The position numbers were made by a program, and so were the translations under genes. The notes beneath the pieces are model-generated. The model saw only the letters and a program-made list of their open reading frames with translations, did no database searches and was not told the origin of the DNA. A stretch of 14,819 bases of DNA, taken from assembly GCA_964498255.1 (NCBI GenBank), contig CAZCGW010000032.1, forward strand, positions 1-14,819, read 5' to 3'. Each line of letters begins with the position of its first letter. Position 1 is the first letter of the stretch. Source of the stretch: Fluviibacter sp964498255 (GTDB lineage: Bacteria; Pseudomonadota; Gammaproteobacteria; Burkholderiales; Rhodocyclaceae). Positions 1 to 6,627 of this stretch are shown in pieces.

Positions 1-2165
1 CACTGTTAACCGGGTTGCTCGGCAATATCGGCTGCAAGTCGGAAGAGAAGGGTGATTGTCTCGGTGCGCGCGGTATCCGTTTTGTGGTGCACCCCGGGTC
101 GTATCTGCAGAAGAAGGCAGGCAAATGGCTTGTGGCCGCTGAGCTGGCTGAAACATCGCGGTTATTTGCGCGATGCGTTGCTCGGGTGAATCCTGAATGG
201 ATCGAACAGATTGGCGAGCACCTGATCCGGCGTAGTTACAGTGAACCGCATTGGGAAAAGAAGGCCATGCAGGTGGTGGCCTTTGAACGTACGACCTTGC
301 ATGGCCTGACGTTGCAGGCAAAGCGACGTGTGCATTACGGCCCGTTGGATGTGCCAGCATCGCGCGAGATTTTTATTCGCGAAGGACTTGTAGCTGGCGA
401 GATTGATCCGGCCTGGGTGAATCGTTGGCCGTTTTATCAGCACAACCAGCAGTTAATTGAAGAGATCGAGCAACTGGAGCATAAGCAACGACGCCAGGAT
501 GTGCTGGTGGATGATGCACTGATTGAAGCCTTTTACGATGCACGGATTCCTGCAGATATCGTCAATGGTGCGGGGTTCGATGCCTGGCGACGTGAAGCAG
601 AAAAAGCTAATCCGACACTGCTTTATTTGAATCGTGATGACTTGATGCGTCACGAAGCCGGTGGTGTGACAACCGATAATTTCCCGCCGGAAATTTTGAT
701 TAATGGTGTGCGCTACGATCTGTCTTATCACTTCGCCCCGGGTGCGAATGATGATGGCGTGACACTGACATTACCGCTGGCGCACCTGAATCGTATTCCG
801 GCAGAAGCCTGCGAATGGCTGGTGCCGGGTTTGTTGCGCGATAAGGTATTGCAGTTGCTTAAAAATCTGCCGCAGCGCTACCGTAGCAAGCTGGTGCCGT
901 TACCGGCGTTTGCCGATGAGTTTATTGCGGCACAAGCGGTAGCTAGATCAGGGACTCAAGATCAGAATGAAGCGGGTTTATTGTTGGCGTTGATTCATCA
1001 CATTCTGTTCGAACGTGGCTTGAATGCGCGTGGCTGGACACTGACGCCAGATGCTTTTGCGCCAGAGTCTTTGCCTGCCCATTTGCAGATGAATTTTAGA
1101 TTGGTGGATGGCGATGGCCGGCAACGTGATCAGTCGCGCAGCTTGGCGGATTTACGTGCGCGCTGGGCGCAGGAAGCCCGCGAGGCCTTTAGTCAATCTG
1201 CCCAGGCGGCTGTACAGGCGGTGGCGCAACAAACAGAAAGTGTTGATCGCAACCCATCTCAAAAGGATGCGGTACCTACGCAAATTGCGAGAATCACCGA
1301 GTGGTCTTTCGGGCAATTGCCAGAGCTGATGGAGTTAACGGTGGATGGCCAGACACTCTTTGGCTATCCGGCATTGCATGACGATGGTGAGTCGGTATCG
1401 ATACGCGTATTTGATTCGCCGGAAGCGGCGCGAGACATTCATCGTCAGGGCTTGTTACGGCTATTTGCGATTGCTTTGCATGAGCCTATTAAAGGCTTTG
1501 ATAAACAGCTGCGTAAAGATAGCGAACTGGGCATGCGCTATATGCCATTAGGGGATGCTGCAGAGTTAGTACAACAGATTGTCTGGTGCGCTCTGGCGCA
1601 GGCCTGTTTGCCGGATTCAGACAAGAGCTGGCCAAGAAACGCTGAAGACTTTGCTGAAGCAGCGCGAAGAGGTCGTGAGCGCTTTGGTTTATTGATTCAG
1701 GAGCTGTCGCGTCTGGTGCGCAGCATTCTGGATGAGTGGACGGCCACCCGTAAGAAGTTGCTGACGGCCAAGGCCTGGCCTAAAGCGGTGAGTGATATTG
1801 AGGCACATCTGTCGCGATTGGTAACGCCAACGTTTGTAAGGGATATCGGGCGCGATCAGTTGCAGCATGTGCCGCGCTATCTGAAGGCGCACACGGTGCG
1901 GCTGGATCGTCTTAAAAGTGGCGATGCGGCTGCCCAGGCACGGGATGAAACAGCGCTCGCCGAATGGTCTGCGTTGTGGCAGTCTTATGAGCGACGCGCG
2001 CGCGATTTGGCACGTGCTGGCGTGCAGGATGAGCGGTTAAATCAATTCCGCTGGCAACTGGAAGAGTTACGCGTTAGCCTGTTCGCACAGGAGTTAAAAA
2101 CGCCGTTGCCAGTTTCAGTGAAACGTTTGGAAAAGGCCTGGCAGCAATTGGGTCATGGTTCGTAG
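1..2165 (+). CDS. hrpA: ATP-dependent RNA helicase HrpA, C-terminal part (5' end outside window)
   Basis: This is the C-terminal ~720 residues of a DEAH-box RNA helicase of the HrpA family, which in E. coli is about 1300 residues and acts on mRNA and stalled ribosomes. The frame is open from the left edge (first full codon at 3), and the start and helicase core lie outside the window. The visible N-terminal ~80 residues, with GNIGCKSE, LGARGIRF and VHPGS, match the OB-fold that follows the helicase core (OB_NTP_bind). The rest, from about residue 100 to the stop, matches the HrpA-specific DUF3418 region, with ITEWSFGQLPE, FGYPAL and RVFDSPEAA near the middle. No frameshift is visible. The next gene starts 9 nt after the stop and its Shine-Dalgarno overlaps this stop codon, so the genes are probably translated from one mRNA. 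Family assignment is confident; the helicase motifs themselves cannot be checked here. Confidence 0.93.
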   Translation, partial: LLTGLLGNIGCKSEEKGDCLGARGIRFVVHPGSYLQKKAGKWLVAAELAETSRLFARCVARVNPEWIEQIGEHLIRRSYSEPHWEKKAMQVVAFERTTLHGLTLQAKRRVHYGPLDVPASREIFIREGLVAGEIDPAWVNRWPFYQHNQQLIEEIEQLEHKQRRQDVLVDDALIEAFYDARIPADIVNGAGFDAWRREAEKANPTLLYLNRDDLMRHEAGGVTTDNFPPEILINGVRYDLSYHFAPGANDDGVTLTLPLAHLNRIPAEACEWLVPGLLRDKVLQLLKNLPQRYRSKLVPLPAFADEFIAAQAVARSGTQDQNEAGLLLALIHHILFERGLNARGWTLTPDAFAPESLPAHLQMNFRLVDGDGRQRDQSRSLADLRARWAQEAREAFSQSAQAAVQAVAQQTESVDRNPSQKDAVPTQIARITEWSFGQLPELMELTVDGQTLFGYPALHDDGESVSIRVFDSPEAARDIHRQGLLRLFAIALHEPIKGFDKQLRKDSELGMRYMPLGDAAELVQQIVWCALAQACLPDSDKSWPRNAEDFAEAARRGRERFGLLIQELSRLVRSILDEWTATRKKLLTAKAWPKAVSDIEAHLSRLVTPTFVRDIGRDQLQHVPRYLKAHTVRLDRLKSGDAAAQARDETALAEWSALWQSYERRARDLARAGVQDERLNQFRWQLEELRVSLFAQELKTPLPVSVKRLEKAWQQLGHGS

Positions 2166-2169
2166 GGGA
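2164..2169 (+). promoter_or_regulatory. Shine-Dalgarno deciding the TTG start at 2175
   Basis: AGGGGA begins inside the hrpA stop codon and lies 5 nt before TTG at 2175. It is the best ribosome-binding site near the start of the EI24-like gene and supports the rare TTG initiation codon. It also suggests translation coupled to hrpA termination. Confidence 0.6.
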
Positions 2170-2174
2170 TTATT

Positions 2175-2945
2175 TTGGATCTGATTTTTGTGACACGGGT
2201 TTTCTGGCGCAGTCTGGCGTCGGTGCGTAATCCGGTGCTATGGAAGTTGCTCATGATGCCGGTGGCGGTTGCCGTGGGTATGTTTATTGTATTGTTGGCA
2301 ACGGCCCTGCAGCCTTTGTCTGCGCAGTTTTTGCTGGTGGCACCGGCCACCTGGCTAGCCGGCATTGGCTGGACAGGAGTCGCAGAGATATTTGCCTGGG
2401 TAGCCGCCTGGCTAATGATATTTGCCATCAGCTATGGGTGCGCTGCGCTGTTTTCCGGTTTGGTGATTGTGAGTCGCCTGGTGGATTGGCTAGGCAAGTC
2501 TGCGTACCCGCAAGTGCGCCGCCATGGCTCAGACCGCTTGGCGCAATCAATCTGGGTAAGCGTGTCGAGCACGGCAGTCTATCTGTTCGGTTGGTTGATC
2601 ACGTTGCCATTGTGGCTGGTGCCCGGGTTGGCCTTTGTGCTGCCGGTAGGCTGGCTGGCCTGGTTCAATGCGCGGACACTGACCTTTGATGCGCTGACGA
2701 GCCATGCCGATGATGCGGAAATGCGTACCCTGCGGCGTCGTTATCGGGGTAGTTTTTTTGTGATCGGTGGCGTGGGCGCATTAATGGCGCATATTCCGAT
2801 TCTGGGATTTTTTGCGGCTTCGTTTACGGCGCTGATGTTTGCAGTGGCTGCGATGGAGTTGTTGAGCCTGGTGCGAGGCCAGAGTGATGGTGCGGGCGAG
2901 GTTGTGGAAGGCGAAGTGATTGTGACGGGGAGTCGATTGCGATGA
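2175..2945 (+). CDS. EI24 / CysZ-like multi-pass membrane protein
   Basis: A 256-residue hydrophobic protein that resembles the EI24 (Pfam) group, which includes the sulfate transporter CysZ. Hydrophobic stretches lie at roughly residues 25-50, 52-100 (two segments), 132-165 and 193-228, giving five or six membrane spans. A charged segment near residues 108-122 and an RRR cluster near 187 fit cytoplasmic loops. The short tail after about residue 235 is acidic and polar. The start is TTG at 2175, chosen for the adjacent AGGGGA; no ATG lies near it. The stop overlaps the ATG of the next gene (ATGA), indicating translational coupling with the MoCF protein. Sulfate transport is not shown by the sequence: members in betaproteobacteria are mostly uncharacterised, and no cys genes are nearby. 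Membrane location is sure, family likely, substrate unknown. Confidence 0.82.
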   Translation: MDLIFVTRVFWRSLASVRNPVLWKLLMMPVAVAVGMFIVLLATALQPLSAQFLLVAPATWLAGIGWTGVAEIFAWVAAWLMIFAISYGCAALFSGLVIVSRLVDWLGKSAYPQVRRHGSDRLAQSIWVSVSSTAVYLFGWLITLPLWLVPGLAFVLPVGWLAWFNARTLTFDALTSHADDAEMRTLRRRYRGSFFVIGGVGALMAHIPILGFFAASFTALMFAVAAMELLSLVRGQSDGAGEVVEGEVIVTGSRLR

Positions 2946-3718
2946 GCGAATTGAAAGCGCCCACCTTTGGCGCTGTGATTATTGGTGATGAGATCCTTTC
3001 CGGCAAAAGAACGGATAAACACTTTACCTGGTTAGCCGGGGTGATGGCCGAGCGCGGATTGCGACTCTCCTGGGTGGAATATCTGGGCGATGATCGCGCA
3101 CGATTGGCTTCAGTCTTTCAACGGACGCGTGCGGCTGGCGATGTGGTGTTTTCTTTTGGCGGCATTGGCAATACGCCGGATGATCATACGCGGCAGGCGG
3201 CGGCAGAAGCCTTTGGTGTAGGTTTGACGCTGCATCAGGATGCGGAACGCGAGATTAGAGCCCGCTTTGCGGCTGAAGAAGTAACGCCACAGCGTTTATT
3301 GCTGGGCACATTTCCGGCCGGCTCGGAAATTATTCCGAATCCGTTTAACCGGATACCCGGTTTCATGATGCATCAGCATTATTTTGTGCCGGGTTTTCCG
3401 CAGATGGCCCATCCAATGCTTGAGTGGGTGCTTGATACGCATTACAGCGCTTATTTCAATCGTGAACCGGATGTCGATCGAGCGATTCTGCTAACCGGTG
3501 ATGGTGCTTACGAGAGCGCCTTGCTTGATCTAATGGAACGGATTGTCGCCAGTTATCCGGATCTGCGCTTGTTTTCTCTGCCGTCGCTGACCAATGAGGG
3601 CGTACGCCGCCACCTGGAGTTAGGGGTCGCTGGTTCAGCGGCGCGCGTTGAACAGGCGCTGCAGGAAATAATTGCAGAAGTGGATCGCCGGAAACTTGCC
3701 TGGCGCTATCGCGACTGA
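2942..3718 (+). CDS. MoCF (CinA-N / molybdopterin-binding fold) protein
   Basis: A 258-residue cytoplasmic protein with the MoaB/Mog/CinA N-terminal fold. The sequence shows IGDEILSG at residues 15-22, the early motif of CinA-like proteins, and GGIGNTPDD at 73-81, the counterpart of the GGxGPTxDD signature. It lacks the C-terminal nicotinamide-nucleotide deamidase domain found in full CinA (over 400 residues in many species), so it belongs to the short, single-domain group often labelled competence/damage-inducible protein A or molybdopterin-binding protein. Neither competence nor molybdenum-cofactor activity can be inferred with confidence: no mog/moa/moe genes are visible. The start codon overlaps the preceding stop (ATGA). 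Only 30 nt separate its stop from the facing lptA stop, and I see no hairpin terminator between them. Confidence 0.85.
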   Translation: MSELKAPTFGAVIIGDEILSGKRTDKHFTWLAGVMAERGLRLSWVEYLGDDRARLASVFQRTRAAGDVVFSFGGIGNTPDDHTRQAAAEAFGVGLTLHQDAEREIRARFAAEEVTPQRLLLGTFPAGSEIIPNPFNRIPGFMMHQHYFVPGFPQMAHPMLEWVLDTHYSAYFNREPDVDRAILLTGDGAYESALLDLMERIVASYPDLRLFSLPSLTNEGVRRHLELGVAGSAARVEQALQEIIAEVDRRKLAWRYRD

Positions 3719-3748
3719 GGGCTTGCATTTCTGAATTGCGGTGGTACT

Positions 3749-4402
3749 TTATTTGCCAGGGCTGATAACGGCTTTGGCTCGACCATCCGGTGCGTTGCTA
3801 ATGGCAGGCGCGGTGGTGCTCGGTAAGGTGGCTTTGCTTGGCGCTGGGATAAATCCAGTTGGTTTTGGTGGATGGGGCGCCGGCGCCGCTTGTGCTGGTA
3901 GTGATTTGCCAACTTCCGGGATTGGCTGGCCTTTGGCCAGAATCTGATAGCGTTCAGTGACGTTATCGTAAATGATGACTTCACCTTTGGCGTCATCGGT
4001 CGAGGTTTTGATGCGCGCCTGATCAAAGAAAATAAATTTGTCGGTGCGGTCATCGTATTCGATGCGTTCGGCCCAGCCTTCCATCCAGCCTTTGCCATCG
4101 TTCTCGCGTTGCTTCACATACGCCAGTTTCTGAGATGAGCCGGTCGCGACGCTTTTGCTGAAGCCAGCAGCATCCTGTTTGATGGCGACTTTATCTGCGG
4201 TGAGTTGGCGTGACCCTTGGGTCATGCGTACCTGTCCGATGTAGTTGTAGAGTTTCCGATATTCGTCCATGTTGGCGCTATTGGAGCGGAAGTCCATCGG
4301 CTTGCTGCTATCTGTTTTGTCGGCGAGTGCGGGTACGCAGAAGAGTGCCGCAAGAGCCGTGGCGAGCGTTAGACGAGATAGGCAAAGAAACTGGGTGCTC
4401 AT
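3749..4402 (-). CDS. lptA: LptA, periplasmic LPS-transport bridge protein
   Basis: LptA forms the periplasmic oligomeric bridge that carries lipopolysaccharide from LptBFG-LptC at the inner membrane to LptDE at the outer membrane. The 217-residue product has a Sec signal peptide: a hydrophobic stretch from about residue 11 and a cut after ALA at 25-27. An OstA/LptA beta-jellyroll domain follows at about residues 35-155, with recognisable segments LYNYIGQVRMTQGSRQLTA and RIEYDDRTDKFIFF. E. coli LptA has 185 residues; the excess here is a Pro/Ala-rich, low-complexity tail from about residue 157 to the end. The gene starts 5 nt after the lptC stop and is last in the kdsD-kdsC-lptC-lptA operon. 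lptB, which commonly follows lptA, is missing: the next gene faces the other way. Identity is confident from sequence and context together. Confidence 0.92.
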   Translation of the reverse strand: MSTQFLCLSRLTLATALAALFCVPALADKTDSSKPMDFRSNSANMDEYRKLYNYIGQVRMTQGSRQLTADKVAIKQDAAGFSKSVATGSSQKLAYVKQRENDGKGWMEGWAERIEYDDRTDKFIFFDQARIKTSTDDAKGEVIIYDNVTERYQILAKGQPIPEVGKSLPAQAAPAPHPPKPTGFIPAPSKATLPSTTAPAISNAPDGRAKAVISPGK

Positions 4403-4407
4403 AAGAC

Positions 4408-5013
4408 TCAGCGCTTGTAGCTGCCGGTGACGTTGCTATGGAAGCTGAATGTTTGCGTGACATTGTCCGCTTCAAATCCGGTGCCGCTGATCCAGGAGCT
4501 GCCCTGCTGCACACGTGCAAAGCCGGGGGTACGTGCGCGCTCTTCGTCAACCAGCACATGCATGTGAGGTGCCGTGAGGGTCAGGGCGGGTTTGCCGCCT
4601 TGTGCCGGACGCACGGCTCTGACATCGCCGGTGAGATCGACTTCCGAACCATCGCTATTCACAACGGCCTGGTTGGCGTTGACGGTAGAGGTGCCAGTGT
4701 TGATGGCAAAGCGTTGTAAAAATGGCTTCTGGATGACAGAAGATTCATCGTCAGGAAAGTGACGTAGCTCTGCGCCACGCAGGCCGGCTTTACGGTTGCC
4801 GGCTTCGTCGTAACTGACCGCATCAAAGTGTCTGACGATGGTGTCGGGGTCGTGACGGAATCGGCCGCCAATATCAACGGGGTCGGCAGTCGCAACGATA
4901 TTTAGCCAGTAGGAAAGCGCAGCTAGCAGTGCCATGATTCCGATCGGAAAGGCGGCAGTGACGATGTCTCGAAGTACTGGCTGAACTACGGAATCGGGTG
5001 TGCGATTGAACAT
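4408..5013 (-). CDS. lptC: LptC, inner-membrane LPS-transport protein
   Basis: LptC is the bitopic inner-membrane component that receives LPS from the LptBFG ABC exporter and passes it to LptA. The 201-residue product (E. coli 191) has a short cytoplasmic N-terminus, one membrane span at about residues 20-41 and a periplasmic beta-jellyroll domain. That domain contains YDEAGNRKAGLRG, which resembles the family's YD..G.....L.G pattern, and YLPS/LPT-type strands ending in NVTGSYKR. The start lies 2 nt after the kdsC stop and the stop 5 nt before lptA, so the three genes are probably translated from one message. LptC proteins diverge strongly in sequence; the call rests equally on topology, length and position between kdsC and lptA. 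Confidence 0.92.
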   Translation of the reverse strand: MFNRTPDSVVQPVLRDIVTAAFPIGIMALLAALSYWLNIVATADPVDIGGRFRHDPDTIVRHFDAVSYDEAGNRKAGLRGAELRHFPDDESSVIQKPFLQRFAINTGTSTVNANQAVVNSDGSEVDLTGDVRAVRPAQGGKPALTLTAPHMHVLVDEERARTPGFARVQQGSSWISGTGFEADNVTQTFSFHSNVTGSYKR

Positions 5014-5015
5014 GC

Positions 5016-5531
5016 TTAGTGGATGCCACTGGTCAGAAACGCATCGAGCTTATCTTGCGCCTGAAGAATATGTTCGCAAACGCTACGTACAGCGCCTCGG
5101 CCACCGCCTTCAACGGTCACCAGATCCGCCGTCTGCTTCACAATGCTCACCGCGTTGGCGGGTGCGGCCGAGAATGCACATGCTTTCATGACCGCCAGAT
5201 CAATCAGGTCATCGCCCATAAAGCCGGCTTGGGAAAAATCCAGTCCGGCTTCTTGGAGCCAGGTGTTAAAAACTTTGTGCTTGTCGCTGACGCCTTGTGC
5301 CAGATGGGTAATGCCCAGGTTTTTGGCGCGATGTTCGACGGCAGGCGATGAGCGCCCAGTGATCCAGCCAACAACGATGCCGGATTTCTGCAGCATGCGG
5401 ATACCGGCGCCATCCAGGGTGTAGAAGGTTTTGGTTTCGCTGCCATCGGGTAGATAGGTCAATGTGCCATCGGTCATAACACCATCGACGTCGAAGGCCA
5501 TGAACTTAAGCGATTTGAGTGCTTGTGACAT
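5016..5531 (-). CDS. kdsC: KdsC, 3-deoxy-D-manno-octulosonate-8-phosphate phosphatase
   Basis: A HAD-superfamily (C0 type, no cap domain) phosphatase that hydrolyses KDO-8-phosphate to KDO in the cytoplasm, before CMP activation and transfer to lipid A. The 171-residue protein shows HAD motif I at D14-V-D16-G with the following VMTDG, motif II as ITGRSS, and motif III/IV as GDDLIDLAVM. A GGxGAVR segment near the C-terminus fits the tail that closes over the neighbouring active site in the tetramer. E. coli KdsC is 188 residues, so this is full length. Its ATG overlaps the kdsD stop by one base (TGATG), which indicates tight translational coupling, and lptC begins 2 nt after its own stop. Confidence 0.95.
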   Translation of the reverse strand: MSQALKSLKFMAFDVDGVMTDGTLTYLPDGSETKTFYTLDGAGIRMLQKSGIVVGWITGRSSPAVEHRAKNLGITHLAQGVSDKHKVFNTWLQEAGLDFSQAGFMGDDLIDLAVMKACAFSAAPANAVSIVKQTADLVTVEGGGRGAVRSVCEHILQAQDKLDAFLTSGIH

Positions 5532-6547
5532 CAGACCACCTTGGCCTTAAAGAGGTCGTGCATATTCAGGGCGCCAGCCAAAGCCCCCTGGTCATCGATA
5601 ACGATGAGCTGGTTGATGCGATGCTTTTCCATCAGGGCAACGGCTTCAACGGCCAGTTTGTCAGCGCGAATGGTTTTGGGCGCAGCCGTCATGACTTCGC
5701 GGACTTTAACCTGTTGCAGGTTCAGTTGTTTGCCAAAGGCGCGGCGTAAGTCACCATCGGTGAAGATACCAAGTACGCGGTCTTGCGGGTCACAGATGAC
5801 CGTCATGCCTAGGCTGCCACGAGAAATGGCCAGTACGGCATCAGCCAGCGAGCTGTTGGGGTTCACACAAGGTAAATCGGCTTTGGCGTGCATGACATCG
5901 CGCACATGGGTAAGTAGCCGTCGACCCAGCGCACCGCCGGGATGTGACAGTGCAAAATCTTCCGGGCTAAAGCCACGGGCTTCGAGGAGTGCCACGGCCA
6001 GAGCATCACCAAGCGCTAGTGCGGCTGTGGTGCTGGTGGTGGGGGCAAGGTTATGCGGACAGGCTTCGCGCGCAACACTACCATCTAACGCTACGTCGGC
6101 TTCTTTGGCCAATGTGGACTGCGGGTTGCCGGTCAGGGCAATGATTTGCGTGCCGCGCCGACGCAACACCGGAAGAATGCTCAGCAATTCTTCGGATTCG
6201 CCAGAGTAGGATAGCGCCAGAAAAACATCAGCCCCGGTGATCATGCCCAGATCGCCATGGCTGGCTTCTGCCGGGTGAACAAAGTAGGCGGGTGTGCCGG
6301 TCGAGGCAAACGTAGCCGCCATCTTGCGGGCAACGTGGCCTGATTTGCCCATGCCGGATACGATAACGCGCCCTTTGGTCGAAAGCATCAGCTGTACGGC
6401 GCAAACAAATGCGTTACCCAGACGGGGGGCCAACTCCAGCAATGCTTCGGCTTCGGTTTGCAGTACGCCGCGCGCCAGATTCAGGATCCGGTCGGTATCG
6501 GGTTTGGCAAAATTATTTGCAGCGTCAGCGAGTGGTTGTGCAGACAT
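5531..6547 (-). CDS. kdsD: KdsD, D-arabinose-5-phosphate isomerase
   Basis: Converts D-ribulose-5-phosphate to D-arabinose-5-phosphate, the first committed sugar for KDO. The 338-residue product (E. coli 328) has an N-terminal SIS domain at about residues 40-175, with SGMGKSGHVARKMAATF, HPAEASHGDLGMI and SYSGESEE, then SHPGGALGRRLL. A tandem pair of CBS domains follows from about 205 to the end, including GIFTDGDLRR and a final DLFKA. I chose ATG at 6547. The frame can be extended to TTG at 6586, but that would place the extended -10 element (6577-6585) inside the coding region, and the added 13 residues are not family-like. Downstream, the stop overlaps the kdsC ATG. It is the first gene of the KDO/LPS-export operon and diverges from the antiporter gene. 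Confidence 0.93.
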   Translation of the reverse strand: MSAQPLADAANNFAKPDTDRILNLARGVLQTEAEALLELAPRLGNAFVCAVQLMLSTKGRVIVSGMGKSGHVARKMAATFASTGTPAYFVHPAEASHGDLGMITGADVFLALSYSGESEELLSILPVLRRRGTQIIALTGNPQSTLAKEADVALDGSVAREACPHNLAPTTSTTAALALGDALAVALLEARGFSPEDFALSHPGGALGRRLLTHVRDVMHAKADLPCVNPNSSLADAVLAISRGSLGMTVICDPQDRVLGIFTDGDLRRAFGKQLNLQQVKVREVMTAAPKTIRADKLAVEAVALMEKHRINQLIVIDDQGALAGALNMHDLFKAKVV

Positions 6548-6576
6548 GGGTTGTGGCAGAGGTATGATTGAGTTCG

Positions 6577-6585
6577 AGTATAACA
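6577..6585 (-). promoter_or_regulatory. Candidate extended -10 promoter of the kdsD-kdsC-lptC-lptA operon
   Basis: Read on the minus strand this is TGTTATACT: a TATACT -10 hexamer (5 of 6 match to TATAAT) with the extended-10 TG one base upstream. A start near 6570 would leave a leader of about 23 nt before the kdsD ATG at 6547. No good -35 is seen at 16-18 nt, which is acceptable for extended -10 promoters. On the plus strand the same bases read TATAAC (6579-6584), so a divergent promoter for the antiporter gene could overlap it. Confidence 0.45.
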
Positions 6586-6627
6586 AACCAGCGGTATTAG
6601 CCCGTTGCCCTTGATTTAGCGATTGCC

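Noticed and set aside
5541..6209. A 222-codon plus-strand frame opposite kdsD
   Set aside because: Ser/Arg/Ala-rich shadow of the KdsD frame, which has clear SIS and CBS motifs.
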